Source: Symbiodinium natans
Taxonomy: Eukaryota > Sar > Dinophyceae > Suessiales > Symbiodiniaceae
Reading direction: 5' to 3'
DNA: 64,000 nt
NCBI GenBank assembly: GCA_905221605.1
Contig: CAJNDS010002079.1
Location: forward strand, 1,297,501-1,361,500
The notes under the pieces are model-generated. The model saw only the letters and a program-made list of their open reading frames with translations, made no database searches and was not told where the DNA came from. How positions within the stretch are numbered: position 1 is the first letter of the stretch; every line of letters starts with the position of its first letter. The position numbers and the translations under genes are program-made. This document shows positions 10,001 to 22,800 of this stretch, in pieces.

Positions 10001-13000
10001 AACTGGGCGATGTGCGCTGAGGGATCAGGGATTTCTAAAGCTTAAGGGCCCCCAAACTCAAAACTTTTTTTGGGGTTTTCAGGGCTTTTAGGTTTTTACG
10101 TCTTTAGGGTTTTTAGGGTTTTAGGGCTTTAGGATTTTTGAGGTTTTTAGAGTTTTTGGAAGTTTTAGGGTTTTTTTTAGGGTATTGAGGGTTTTCAGGG
10201 TCTTCAGGGTCTTTAGGGTTTAGGGTTTAGGGTTTATAGGGATTCGCCCTTACCGTATCCTGCCTGGCATTTCTTCGCCCCAGACCTTTGATATGAGGAG
10301 TTGCCACAATGGGCGCAGATCGCCTTCAAAGGAACGGAGAAGTCAAGCGCCCAGGATCAGAACCCGAATAAGGGGCCCGGATCGTCCAGTAGCCAGACTT
10401 GTCCCTCAGTTTGGTTTAGGGTTTAGGGTTTGGGGTTTAGGGTTCTCGGGTTCAGGGATTTGGGGGTTTTGGGGGGTTTCGGGCTCCATTAAGACGTGGC
10501 CTCGTTTTGGGAGAGTGTTCTTGCCTTCAATCGCGCACGCAGAGGCTCCAAAGCACGCTGAATTTGTGGCAAAAACCACCATCGTCGCAGTTACGCCTTG
10601 GGCATGGCGAAAACCACAAAAAGCCTCGAACCGAAAACTCGACCCGCCCACCGCCCTCCCTCGTAAAATCGCGTGGCGCGATACCGAGATGACTGCGAGC
10701 TTCCGAAGCTTCAGAAACCCTAAACCCGAAACCCCAAACCCGAAACTCTAAACCCTAAACCCTAAACCCTAAACCCTAAACGGAAGCCCAGCACAGACTG
10801 GAACTTGAACCCCTCCATCCACGAACATGCTTTCAGAAACCGAAGCCGTCATCCTAGATACCCAAAAAGCCCGAGTACTCCCCAAACCCTAAGCCAGAGC
10901 AAGCTTTAAAAAGCCCCAAGCTTTAAAGCCCTAAGCCCTACGAACCCTACATCACGAGCCCTAAGACCCGCGGGCTTGGGTTCCCTTAAAAGATCCTTTT
11001 GAACCAAATACCCTTGTTTATTCCTAGGGCACTAGCCCTAAACCCTAAACCCTAAACCCTAAACCCTAAACCCTAAACGCTAAACCCTAAACCCCCAAAC
11101 CGAGGCTGAACACAATCCAGTCGATCGTGTTCAACGCGGCCTTTGGGCGCTCGCCCATCGCTCGGTGGGATGTGGCGTTTTCGGACTTACAGGAGAGTTT
11201 GGGGTTTAGGGTCTGGGTTTATATATATGTATTATAATATAGGGTTGGTGGTGTAGGGTCTGGGTTTAGGGTTGAGGGTCTAGGGTCTGGGTTTAGGGCT
11301 TAGTAGGGCTGGATGAAGAGTTTTTGGGGGGGGGGGGGGTCATGAATTCAAGGTCATTCGGCTAATATTTAGGGGGTATTTCGGGCGGAAACTTGGACTC
11401 TGGAGGGGCCCTTGTCGTTCCATAAACTTGGCCTAAACCCTTAGGGTTTAATTGGGGTTTAGGGTTAGGGTTTAGGGTCTAGGGTCTAGGGTTTAGGGTT
11501 TAGGGTTTAGGGTTCACCCTACGTGTGTGAAGAGTTACTGTTTTTTCTTGAGATCGTTGCCTTGGGCTTTACTGCCCTATAGACTCCGAGACCCTGGCTC
11601 CAAGGCTGAGCAAGGGTTTGGGCTTTAGGGTTTGGGGTTTAGGGTTTAGGGTTTAGGGTTTAGGGTTTAGTTCAAAACTCCCGACCCCAACTAAGCATAC
11701 GTTTGGGGTTTGCAGTTCCTCTGCGGGAAGGGCCGTTGTGCCCCAATTCTTGTGGACGCTTGTGGCCCTGGTTTAGGGTGTAGAGTTTATATTGTAGGGT
11801 GTAGGGTTTAGGGTTTTTCGGGTTTAGGGTTTAGGGTTTAGGGTTTAGGGTTTAGGGTTTAGGTAGTCTGGCAACAGGTGTCGCCTCTGCCTCGGGAGTC
11901 TCCAAGCCCTAAGCTCCGTAAAAGGGTCTCGCGCACAGCTCAGGCAGAACTTGCTGATATGTGCCCCGACAGGTCTTGAGCTGAGCTCCACGCTTGGGGT
12001 TTAGGGTTTAGGAGGTTTAGGGAGCTTAGGGTTTAGGAGGTTTAGGGAGTTTAGGGTTTTCGGGTTTAGGGTTTAGGGCTTAGGGTTTAGGGTTTTGGAG
12101 GTTTAGGAGGTTTAGGGAGTTTTGGGGGGTTTGGGGTTTAGGGTTTAGGGTTCAGGGGTACTTCCCAAAACTTCTGGCAGGATCAGAATGTGCTCATATG
12201 AGGTGCCCATTGATAAGAGGTACGGAGATTGGGATTTCCAACTTCAGGGCTTTGGGTTCAGGATTCAAGTCGGGATTCCAGGACTTGGTGGGAAACTTTG
12301 GGACGGTATGAACCTTGTCATCGGGAGTCCATCGCTAGGGTTTTAAGTAGGGTTTGGAGTTTAGGGTTTCGGGTATAGGGTTTCATTCTATCGCCGGAGC
12401 CTTTATTTGTGACATTACACTGATTGCGCTTCAATCAGAAGACGCATTTTCTTACAACCTACTTCATTACATGCGTTCACATGATTGTTCAAATAGATAA
12501 CTTAATCAAGTCCACACAAAGTCATGCAATCACTGGCACCTCCTCAAAAATTCGACAAACCCTAAACCCTAAACCCTGAAGCCTAAACCCTAAACCCTAA
12601 ACCCTAAACCCTAAACCCTAAACCCTAAACCCTAAACCCTAAACCTCAAACCCTAAAGCCTGCATGCTTTGAGAGGCGCCGGCAAGACCAACATCGCCGT
12701 TCTGACGATCCTGCGCCTGATCGGCCAGCACATGGATGCTGCAGGTGAAAGAGGGGGTGGGTCTGGGGTTTTTAGGGCTTTTGAGTGTAGGGTTTAGGGC
12801 TAGGGTTTAGGGTTTAGGGTTTAGGGTTCAGGGTTTCGGGTTCAGGGATGAAAGAACACGGGTATTTTGAAATCTTTAATAACAAAAGTCAAGATTACAT
12901 TTAAATGTGCTGGGCCTCTATATTGTCTTGTAAAATGACTATGGTCGCGAACTTTTTTCCATCCTTCTTGTTATCAAAGCAACCAAAAAAACAACAACAC

Positions 13001-16000
13001 CTTTTAGCTTCGTCATATTCTTTTTGAATCCTAAAAGTAAACCCAAACCCTAAAACCAACAATACCGGGGCGTCAGGGTCCCAGATGCCCTACAGCCGTG
13101 AGTCAAGGAAGAATTACATGCCACAGATCATCATGCTTTGCTTAGCCAACAGGTGAACTTTAGTTTTTTGGGGTTAAAGCATTATAGTAGCAATAGTAAA
13201 GCTTACCCTTTGTGTTCCTTGGTTGTAGGAGAAGCAAGTACATTCCGTGATTAAGGGCTTAGGGCTTAAGGTTGGCGTCATGCTGTACCTAGAGTGACCT
13301 TGATCCTCCTTGTAAACCAATAATCGAGGTACATGTCCCCTTTTTAAGGGTATGAAGGTTAGGGTTTAGGGTTTCGGGCTTAGGGTTTTGGGTTCAGCGG
13401 CTAGCGTTTAGGGCTTACTCTAGGTATAGAGTTTAGGGCTCAGCTGGATGCAATTGACAACGGGTGGTCATGGTGGATGGTATGTTCGGTCTACTCGCCT
13501 TGGCAGCCAATTCCTAGAAACCCTAAACCCTAAACCCTCAACCCTCAACCCTAAACCCTAAACCCTAAACCCTAAACCACCATCTGATAGTCCGCGGGAT
13601 GGCGGGGTTTAGCTGCAAGTTTGCCGAGCGACATTTTTGAAAGCACGGGCTTTGGGTTTAGGGTTTAGGGTTTAGGGTTTAGGGTTTGCTCCTTTCTTGC
13701 ATGGTGAGGCCACGGAGTCTCAGCAAGATACCCGCCAGTGCCTTTTCTTGGCGACCATGCAAGGAAAGGACATGGCTCCACAACGGGTGAGTCTATGCGG
13801 CCCTGTGCACCCCACTCCGCATTCCGATCATTGTTCATTCTGCAGAACATGGCGCGCGGCATCTTTTGCAAGCCAAAGTGGTAGCCACACGTGCGCCAGG
13901 GCATCTCTTCCAGGTGTACAAAGAAGACCTACTTTGGGGGCTTAAAGTCTGTAAAGAATACCGCTAGACCCCACACCCTAAGCCTCAAACCCCTAAACCC
14001 CAAACCCCAAACCCTAAACCCTAAACCCTAAACCCCAAACCCCAAACCCTACTTCGGGCCCTTTCGAGCCTTACGGTTTGGGACCCTGTCAGGATGAGGC
14101 GAAGGCCCGAACTGGGGGCTTTTTCAGTGAAGCCCAGGAATCAGAATCTGCTGGTGTTTGGGGTTTAGGGTTTGGAGTTTAGGGTTTCGGGTTTAGGGTT
14201 TAGGGTTTAGGGTAATAACCCTAAACCCGTTACCCCTTTCACCTTCATAACCCTGACTTCTTTACGCAAAACCCATGGCTTACCTATACACTCACAGCAA
14301 CGTACCAGACCTAAACTTTCAAATCCGCCAGCCTGTGCTCCATAATGTGAAGCCAGCATTGCAAGTCATGAAAACCTATAATCCGACGCAATCAACGGTT
14401 TAAGATTTTAAAGATTCGGGTTTAGGGTTCAGGTTTAGGTTTCCTCAACCCCACACGGGCCCAAAACCCCAACCCCGAACCCCTGAACCCTAAAACAAAG
14501 CCCCAAACCGTCAGGAGAGGCCCTAAACCCTAAACCCTAAACCCTAAGCCCCAACCCTTAACCCTCCAGACCCTTAGCATCCTCCTGGGTTCCGTCCGGT
14601 AGTAAAGGTGGCATCGGCCGCGACTTCAAGGCGCCCCGAGATTGTTCTTTGTTGATATTGTTTAGGGTTCAGGGTTTAGGGTTTAGGGTTCAGGGTTTAG
14701 GGTTCAGGGTTTAGGGTTCGGGTTTAGGGTTTAGGGTTAGGGTTTAGGGTTTAGGGGTTTTGGAGTTTCGGGGTTTAGGGTTTAGTTTTTGTTTTTTTTG
14801 TTGGGGGGGGGTTGGGGTTAATTGGGGGGGGGGGGGGGGGGGGGGGGGGCTGGGGTTTAGAGTTTCATATAGGGGCCTTGGCAGTTTGGGGGGCTATGAT
14901 AGTATCAGTATATAGTAACCGCAAGGGAGTATTTCTTAGTAATTGTTGACAACTGTATCTAGATTGTAAAGCCTTTGTGGTTCAGGGTTTAGGGCTTTTA
15001 CGTTTGCCCTTAACGGGAAAGCCCTAACGGACCCCGAAAGGAACTACATTGGAGTCTTCAGGCAAGTTGTTTACAAATTACGTTTGTGGTCTTTGTCTTG
15101 TTGTTCTTTAGTGGGATTGCTAGGGTCTTTTTCAACATGTTTAGGCGTCTCGGGTTTTTAGGGATTGTGTTTTTTTCCAGTTTTTAGGTTCCGGTGTTTG
15201 ATTACTTTGGGGTTGTAGGGTTTAGGGGTTTAGGGTTGGCTTTAGGTGTTTCTCTTGTTTTTGGAAGTACGCGGTTTGAAAGTCTAGAAAGTTGCGAAAG
15301 CGCAGGTTTTGGTTGTTTAGGGTTTAGGTTGTTGTGACTCTTTGGTGCTTGGGGGTTTGAAAGTTTAAGGCATTGCATGCTTCTCGGGTGGATTATATAA
15401 GTTTTAGATAGCTTTTGGCTGTATGCTTCATTGTAAGGGTTGGCTTCTGGATGCTTGAGTTCTAGGTGTGTCTGCATGGTGCTCAGGGTTTAGGAGCGTT
15501 TGAGGTTTAGTTTAGGTTTAGGGTTTAGAGTTTAGGGTTTAGAGTTTAGGGTTTTGAGGTTTGGGGTTTAGGGGTCGGGGTTCAGGGCCCGCTCAATCGA
15601 GTCAAGATCTTGGGAGCCTGTATTTGATGTCGAGCGGTGCTTCCCAGAACCCTGAACCCCAAAGCCTCCAATTCAATAAAGACTAAGCCCTAAACCCTTA
15701 TAAGCCCCTAAGCCCAAACCCTAAACCCCAAACCCTAAACCTTAAACCCTAAATCCCGAACCCCAAGCCCTAAACCCTAAACCCCAAACCACAAACCCTA
15801 AACCCCGAAACCCTAAACCCCAAACCCTAAACCCCAACCCCTACACCCGAACCCCAAACCCTACACCCTAACCCCAAACCCTACACCCCAACCCCAAACC
15901 CTACACCCAAACGCCAAACCCCAAACCCTAAACCCCAAACCCTAAACCCCAAAACCCTAAATCCCGAACCCCAAGCCCTAAACCCTAAACCCTAAACCCT

Positions 16001-19000
16001 AAACCCCGGGTTCCTTGAGCGCCTCAGGTGGTCTACATGGCGCCCATGAAGGCTTTGGCCATGGCCTAAGCATCTCAAGCTGTTTAAGGGAGGGTTTAGG
16101 GTTTAGGGTTTAGGGTTTAGGGTTTAGGGTTTAGGGTTTGGGGTTTAGGGTTTAGGGTTCAGGGTTCAGGGTTCAGCGTTTACGGTTTAGGGTTTAGGCT
16201 TGTCTGTTGGGGGGGCATGGGCCTTGTCGGTAACTAAGTCTGCATACCATGAGTCCCTTTCGTTGCCTTGTATGAGGTCGGTGAGGTCTCCGAGAAGTTC
16301 CAGCAGCGCTCGTCTCCCCAGCTTGCCAGCCTAATCCGTAAACCCTAAACCCGAAACCCTACAGGTGTGCAGCGTGTCTTTACGGGCGCCACGACCCCAC
16401 AGCCGCCGGGGGGCGGGTTGGGGGGGGGGGGGGAGAGGAACTTCCTTTATGCGTAGGTTCGCGAACACTTGACCGATGCCCCAACAAAGCCTTCTGGCTA
16501 AGGGCTGGGACCACTGGGAGTGAACGTCGCCGAGCTGACCGGGGACGGGCGGGCGAGATTAAGTTGGGTGTAATGTTTTTGTGAATACGAGGCCTAGGGT
16601 GAAGGTGTTTAGGGTTGCACGCGCCCACTTGCAAGCCCTATCTAACGCAAGACCCAAAACGCTAAACCTTCAAACCTTTAATTCTTATACGTCCCTGGCC
16701 TAGACTTTACAGGGTGTAGCTGTTCCTACGCTTGTGTTCTCCGACATTTCGGTGTTGGCAACTTGAGAGGTAGGGCGGGGTGCTTGGGATTTAGGGTTTC
16801 GAGGGTTTAGGGATAGGTGGCTTGCAATTGCCAACTAGAAGCCTACGCTCCAGCCCCCCCAAACCCTAAGCTAAACCCTAAACCCTACACCCTAAACCCT
16901 AAAGCCTGAGTCCTAAGATATTGGTTCACCCTGACATGAACCCTCTTTGTCGCCACAACAGGACATGAACCTCACAAAGAAGGAGCTGGAGCAGGCAAAG
17001 CCGCGAACGCCAAAACCACTAGAGCCCCTGAAGCCCCGAACCCTTGGACTCTACCCGAAACCCTAAACCCAAAGCCCTAAACCCTGGCCCTAAACCCTAA
17101 ACCCGTAGAAGGCCACGAAGAAGGGACGCTAGTCGTGCCACCAAGCGGTCAACCTGCGCTGGCGTGCATCTGGCTGTCAAGTCACTGAACCACAAGAACC
17201 CATGGCCTGAACGTGCTTCCTATATTATGAAGGGTTTAGGGTTTAGGGTTTAGGTTGCGGGCGCAAGCGTATAACAACATGGCACACGGACCCTCGGGGT
17301 TGGGGGCTTCGTTTAAGGCTTAGCAATTTCGGGTTTGGTCTGGGATCCACTTGGCCTTTAGGTGTCACCGCGTCGCAAGAGTGTTAGGGTAGTTACATGG
17401 TCCCTTAGTATGGGCCCTTAACCTTATATACCCCTAACTTAAATGCCCTATACAAATTAAGGGCCCACACATCAGAACCCTTTATAAAGAAGGTTATGGA
17501 CCATATTAAGGACCATGAATCTACCCTTTAGAAAGAGATCCTCCCCAATACACGAACCCCCTTTAAACCCGCGCCCGAATCCACACCACAGCTTGAGTCG
17601 AGATCTCCCTTGAGGGGTCTCAAGACTTTATTTAGGGTGCAGGGTTCAGGGTTTAGGGTTCAGGGTTTAGGGTTTAGGGTGTAGAAATTAGGCTTGGGGT
17701 TTAGGGTTTAGGGCACCGAGTTGGAGCGGAGGGTTTCTCGATCCTTGTGACATCGAAGCAGTCGACATAGGGGCTATAGCCTGTGACATCAGCCAGGTCC
17801 ACGTCATCGTGACGGTCCCTGAAAAGTGGGTGGGGGCACCCAGTTCAACAGAAGATCCCAGGGGGACGGGTGTAGGGGTTAGGCCCGCACTCTTCCTACC
17901 CTAAACCCTAAACCCCAAACCCTAAACCAGGGTTTAGGGTTTAGGGTTTGGGGTTTAGGGTTTAGGGTTTGGGGTTCTGAGCTTGAGCCAGACCGGCGCA
18001 AGCCACGAGCGCTGGGAGTATCTCCTTTGCCTGCTTTGTGGGAAACTCGCAGCTCAGTGACTGCAAGCCATGTTACCCTTCTACCTTAATATAGCCCCTA
18101 GATACCCTGATAAGAACCCCCTTACAAAGCAGAAACTCAGAAACCCTACTTAAAGAGACCACCAGCCCATATAGGGTATGGGTGTTGGGGTTGGGGCCAT
18201 TTGAAGCAGGGTTTGCATTTCTGTTTTTGGCGAGTGTATATAAGGTTCCTTGCTAATATTGGTGAGTGTATACATTGGGTGCCCTGTTGGGGGTACAAGA
18301 AATATAAATCCTACTTCACACGTGCCCCCCGGGGGCCTTAAATCCAAGTTAAATTCATGCTCAACTGTTTTGTTCCTGTTCGCAACCGAAATCTGGAAGA
18401 CAACCGGAGGGTTTAGGGCGGTTTAGGGTTTAGGGTTTAGGGTTTAGGGTTTAGGGTTTAGGGTTTAGGGTTTAGGGTTTAGGGGTGGTGTTGTCCCGGC
18501 TGCTCTTGCCATCCTCAGGATGTCATGACGCGCAACACTGCATGCGGAGGTGGACAGAGACTTGCCATGCAAGAGGGGTCCAGTTACTGGAGCTTCATGG
18601 TACTAAACCCTAAACCCTAAACCCTAAACCCTAAACCCTAAACCCTAAACCCTAAAAAACCCAAAAACCCTAAACTGCACAACCCGTCGAGAACCACGTT
18701 AGGGTTGGTCATTGAGAGACTTATACCAATCTTGGACTAGACAGGGGTAGGTTTCAGCATATTTTTGTAAACCTTTATTGCCTTTTATCCCCTATAGAAT
18801 GCTTAGAACGCCATAAAAACATGTTTCCTAGGACCCCCAAACCTGCATTCTGTTAAGCTGTGTAACCCTAACCCCTAACCATTTTGTCTCTTTGGGTTTA
18901 GGTCTTACTGTGTAAGGGTGTAGCGTTTTGGAGTGTTTGGTCTGGAGGGTGGTGGTTGGGTAGTATGCAGCCGAAAGCCAAACACTTCATGCGGTGAGGG

Positions 19001-19787
19001 GCTAGATCTGGAGTGATTGATGCCTTCAGCAAACAACAACCATGTCGCCAAGGAGCGATGACAGCTTGCAAAAACTTGTGCAGCCTGCTCCTCAGTCCTC
19101 TTCAGGTCTTTACACCCTATATCTATGTCCCTCTATTATGAAGCATTCCTTTTTTTTGTACATTGTTTGCATATCATCGTCCATGATCGTACGACTGGAA
19201 CTACGTATTCCGAGGAGGTGTAGGGGAGGGCCGGGGAGGGGGAGTCATCTTTCCCTAAACCCTAATACTGGCCCAAAGCATCTTGACTGGTGATGAGCGA
19301 CATTCTTGTGCAGCAAATGCATTTCTCCCTGAAAAGCCCCCCAAAGCCCTGAAACTCTGAACTTCCTAAACCCTGTAAGCTGAAACGCAGGCTCTGGGGA
19401 TGAGTATTCCAGGGCTTTGGGGCCCAGCAGCCTTCCTACGTCAGGATTTTGGGGCCATGTTGAGCCTATACCCTAAACCCCCAAAACCCCAAAAACCCCC
19501 AGACCCCAAACCCCAAACCCCAAACCCCAAACCCCAAACCCTAAACCCTAAACCCTAAACCCTAAACCCTAAACCCTAAACCCTAAACCCTAAACCCTAA
19601 ACCCTAAACCCTAAACCAGCAAGCAGGCTCATCATCATTGACGAAGTCCACCTTCTGAACGACGACCGCGGCGCGGTGATCGAGACCGTGGTGGCGCGCT
19701 CCTTGCGCTTCCAGGCAGGGGGGTCTTCTGTGGAACCCTCAACCCTCAACCCTCAGCCCTCAACCCTCAACCCTCAACCGTCAACCG

Positions 19788-19832
<45 letters not shown>

Positions 19833-22800
19833 ACCCTAAACCCTAAACCCTAAACCCTAAACCCTAAACCCTAACTAACCCTTCAACCTAAGCTTTTCTA
19901 CGCAACGCCCCCGACTTTCCTTAAGAGTCCATGTGCCTCATTCGTTTAAGGCATTTAGGGTTTAGGGTTGAGGGAAGTTCGCGAGCCCCAAACCCTAAAC
20001 CCCAAACCCTAACCCCTAAACAAACCCTAACCCCTAAACCCTAAACCCCAAACCCTAACCCCTAAACTCTAAACCCTAAACCCTAAACCCTAACCCTAAA
20101 CCCTAAACAAACCCTAAACCCTAAACCCTAAACCCTAAACAAACCCTAAACCCTAAACCCTAAACCCTAAACCCTAAACAAACCCTAAACCCTAAACCCT
20201 AAACCCTAAACCCTAAACCCTAAACCCTAAACAAACCCTAGACCCTGAACCTTGGCGTAGGAGACCAGTGGCCAACCCGTGCGCCGGGCCCACGGTGTCA
20301 GTTGCGGGACTGGGGACGGAACGTGCTGAGGAATCAAGCCTGAGTTAACCCCAAACCCTAAACCCTAAACCCAAACCCTAAACCCTAAACCTCTAACTGC
20401 AGAGACTTCATAGGCCCGAAGGACCCCAACTGGAAAGCCCTGACAACCCCAAACCCTAAACCCGAAAAGCCAAAAACCCGAAGCCTAAACCGCAAACTCC
20501 CAATCTCCCCGAAGATTCAGGACACAGGCAACAAAGTGCCGAGGCCATGAATTTGAAACCCGAATCCCCAAATCCAGGTTTTACGTGCACGGTTGTAAAC
20601 CCTAAACACAAACCGTAAACCCTAAACCCTAAACCCCAAACAGACTTGGTTCTGGAACCCCGAGAAAGCCACACGTCCGGATCAGCAGAATGATCGACCA
20701 TTCTAGGGTCGAGGCTTTTGGGATTTCGGGCTTGAAGAGATTTCAGGGTTTAGTTTAGGGCTTAGGTATTTGAGGGATTGAAGAGTTTTCAGGGTTCAGT
20801 TTAGGGATTAGGTGTTTTTAGAGGTTTGAAGAGTTTTTAGGGGTTGGGTTTGGGGCTTAGGTATGTTCAGGGGTTAGGGTTTGTCATGATTTAGGATTTG
20901 TCGCCCTGTGTGACCAGCGAACCGATTGCCCACGGTTTAGGAGGTAGGTTCATCTTCTTGGGCTGTAGAAGATCTTGACATTGACATGTGGGGGGCGTGG
21001 TCCCATATATCACCACTGTTTGCTTTCGAACCCTTCAAAAATGGAAACACTTAATACCTCTTTTACCCTTGCAAGGAAGAATATCTTTTTATTTTGGGCA
21101 GGCTCTTAAGACAGCATGAGTCCTCTGCGAAAAGAAATCTGAAGCCCTGCACTCCGAACCCTAAGCGCACAAGTGGCTTAGCTCGCCACTTCCAGCCCAA
21201 GGATCCCAACAGAGCATTCCATACCCTGGAAGAGTCCAACGTGGTTCCTTTTGGAGTCTGGTAGGGCTTTTCCATTAAGGGCTGTAGTAAGCTACCCGCA
21301 AAGGAACTACTTTGTAGACTACGGTGACCCAGGAATGTTTTTCGAGTTTGAGCTGTAACTGGTGCGCCCACAGTGGAAGCTCCTGAGCAGTTCTAAGCTT
21401 GAAGGAGCATAGCTTGAGATGTTCCTCCTTGCTAGCAGTCCTTAATAGGGATTCTAGTGCCCCCCCCCCCCCCCTAATTATGATATTCCATATGAAGGAC
21501 TCTTAGTGAAGGGGGGAAACATACCAAAGTATAGCCTTTAGGGTCGAGGCTCGAGGCCCTCAGTCTGAGGAGTAGGGTTCAAGGGTTTTACGTTTCAGGT
21601 GTGTAGGCTTGTAGAGCCCAAAAACCCGAAACCTCTAACCTTAACCCCGACTTTCCCATCAGTTTTCTCAAGTAGAGCCGACAAAGCCTGAGCCTGAGCC
21701 CCAAAACCCTATGTAAACAATCCTTCGGGCTCCACCCAGGCATCGCAGCGCTGTCTGCCACGCTGCCCAACTACCAGGACTTCGCGTGGTTTCTCACTAA
21801 ACCGTAAACCCTGAGGTTTTAGGGCTTATAGGGCTTAGGGTTTAGGGTTTAGGGTTTTCAGGCTACTCGTTTCGCCCCCTAGCCCGGAGGCTCCACAAGT
21901 TTAGGCCCCGAAGCCCCAAGCCCTGTCAAGCCCAACCCCCCAGAAAAACACCCAAAGCCCTGACCCTCTATGCCAGGCCTGTAACCACCAAGACCCCCCC
22001 CAAACAACCTTAATACCCCCCGCACAAACAACCTTAAAACCCCTAACACACTGAAACCCTAAAACCCTAAAACCTGGAAACCCTGAACCCTGCATCCTAA
22101 ACCCCCTGAACCTCAAACCCCCCAACCCTGCAGTCGAAGTTGTCCGGCAACCCTTAAAGAAGTCTTCGCCCTCAGACCTACACGCTCCAAAGCCCTGACG
22201 CTTTGTTTGGGTTGGTTTAGGGTTTAGGGTTTAGGGTTTGGGGTTTGGGGTTTGGGGTTTGGGGTTTAGGGTTTGCCCTTATCCAAACATTACCTTATTG
22301 ACCCCTGGAATGTTGAAAGAGCCAACAAGTTCACCCCAGAACATCCAAGCTAGGACGTGGCCTCCTTCTTGCGAGTGGAGGGAGAGCGCTCAGCTCAGAG
22401 CCCGCCAGGTTTGAGGTCTTAGGCGTTTAGACTTTAGGGTTTGGGGCTTAAGGATTTCGGGTTAAGGGACATATCATCGGAAGCCCACTGAGAAACCCTA
22501 CATCTTAAGCCCTGCCGAAGGATACATGTACCCATATTGTACATCGATACCTCGACCTCTTTGGGCTCAATCTAAGTTTCACTTTAAATCTACCTGGACC
22601 TTTCAGAAACCCGAAAAAACCCAAAAGCCAAACAGTACACCGAAAGCAACCTACCAATGACCCACGTCTGCTTTTACGGGAAACCCTAAACTCCCTACAA
22701 CCCTAAACCCCGAAAACCCTAAACTCCCGAAAACCCTAAACTCCCCACAGCCCCAACCCTAAAGCCCTTAACCCTGAAACCCTACAACCCTAAACCTAAA

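Larger units (their letters stand above)
12745..16027 (+). other. 3.3 kb intron region between motif I and motif Ia
   Basis: The leftover phase (one base after Walker A, zero before motif Ia) and the missing 'xxFK' residues imply at least one unseen short exon here. Contents are AT-rich text (12850-13050), scattered heptamer arrays (13510-13575, 13990-14050, 14190-14210, 14660-14790), a poly-G tract at 14824-14850 and a CCCCAAA/CCCTAAA array at 15700-16010. No other gene recognised. Confidence 0.5.

Noticed and set aside
10293-10751. 152-codon + strand frame as a gene
   Set aside because: Only 10298-10341 matches the helicase and the frame differs downstream; the rest is heptamer text (GFRVWGLGF, NPKPETPNPKL).
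13076-13119. Candidate exon GSQMPYSRES before motif Ia
   Set aside because: Acceptor and donor are present, but joining it to APMKAL breaks the frame.
13665-13945. Overlapping + and - frames as a gene
   Set aside because: No recognisable family on either strand and one end runs into TTTAGGG repeats.
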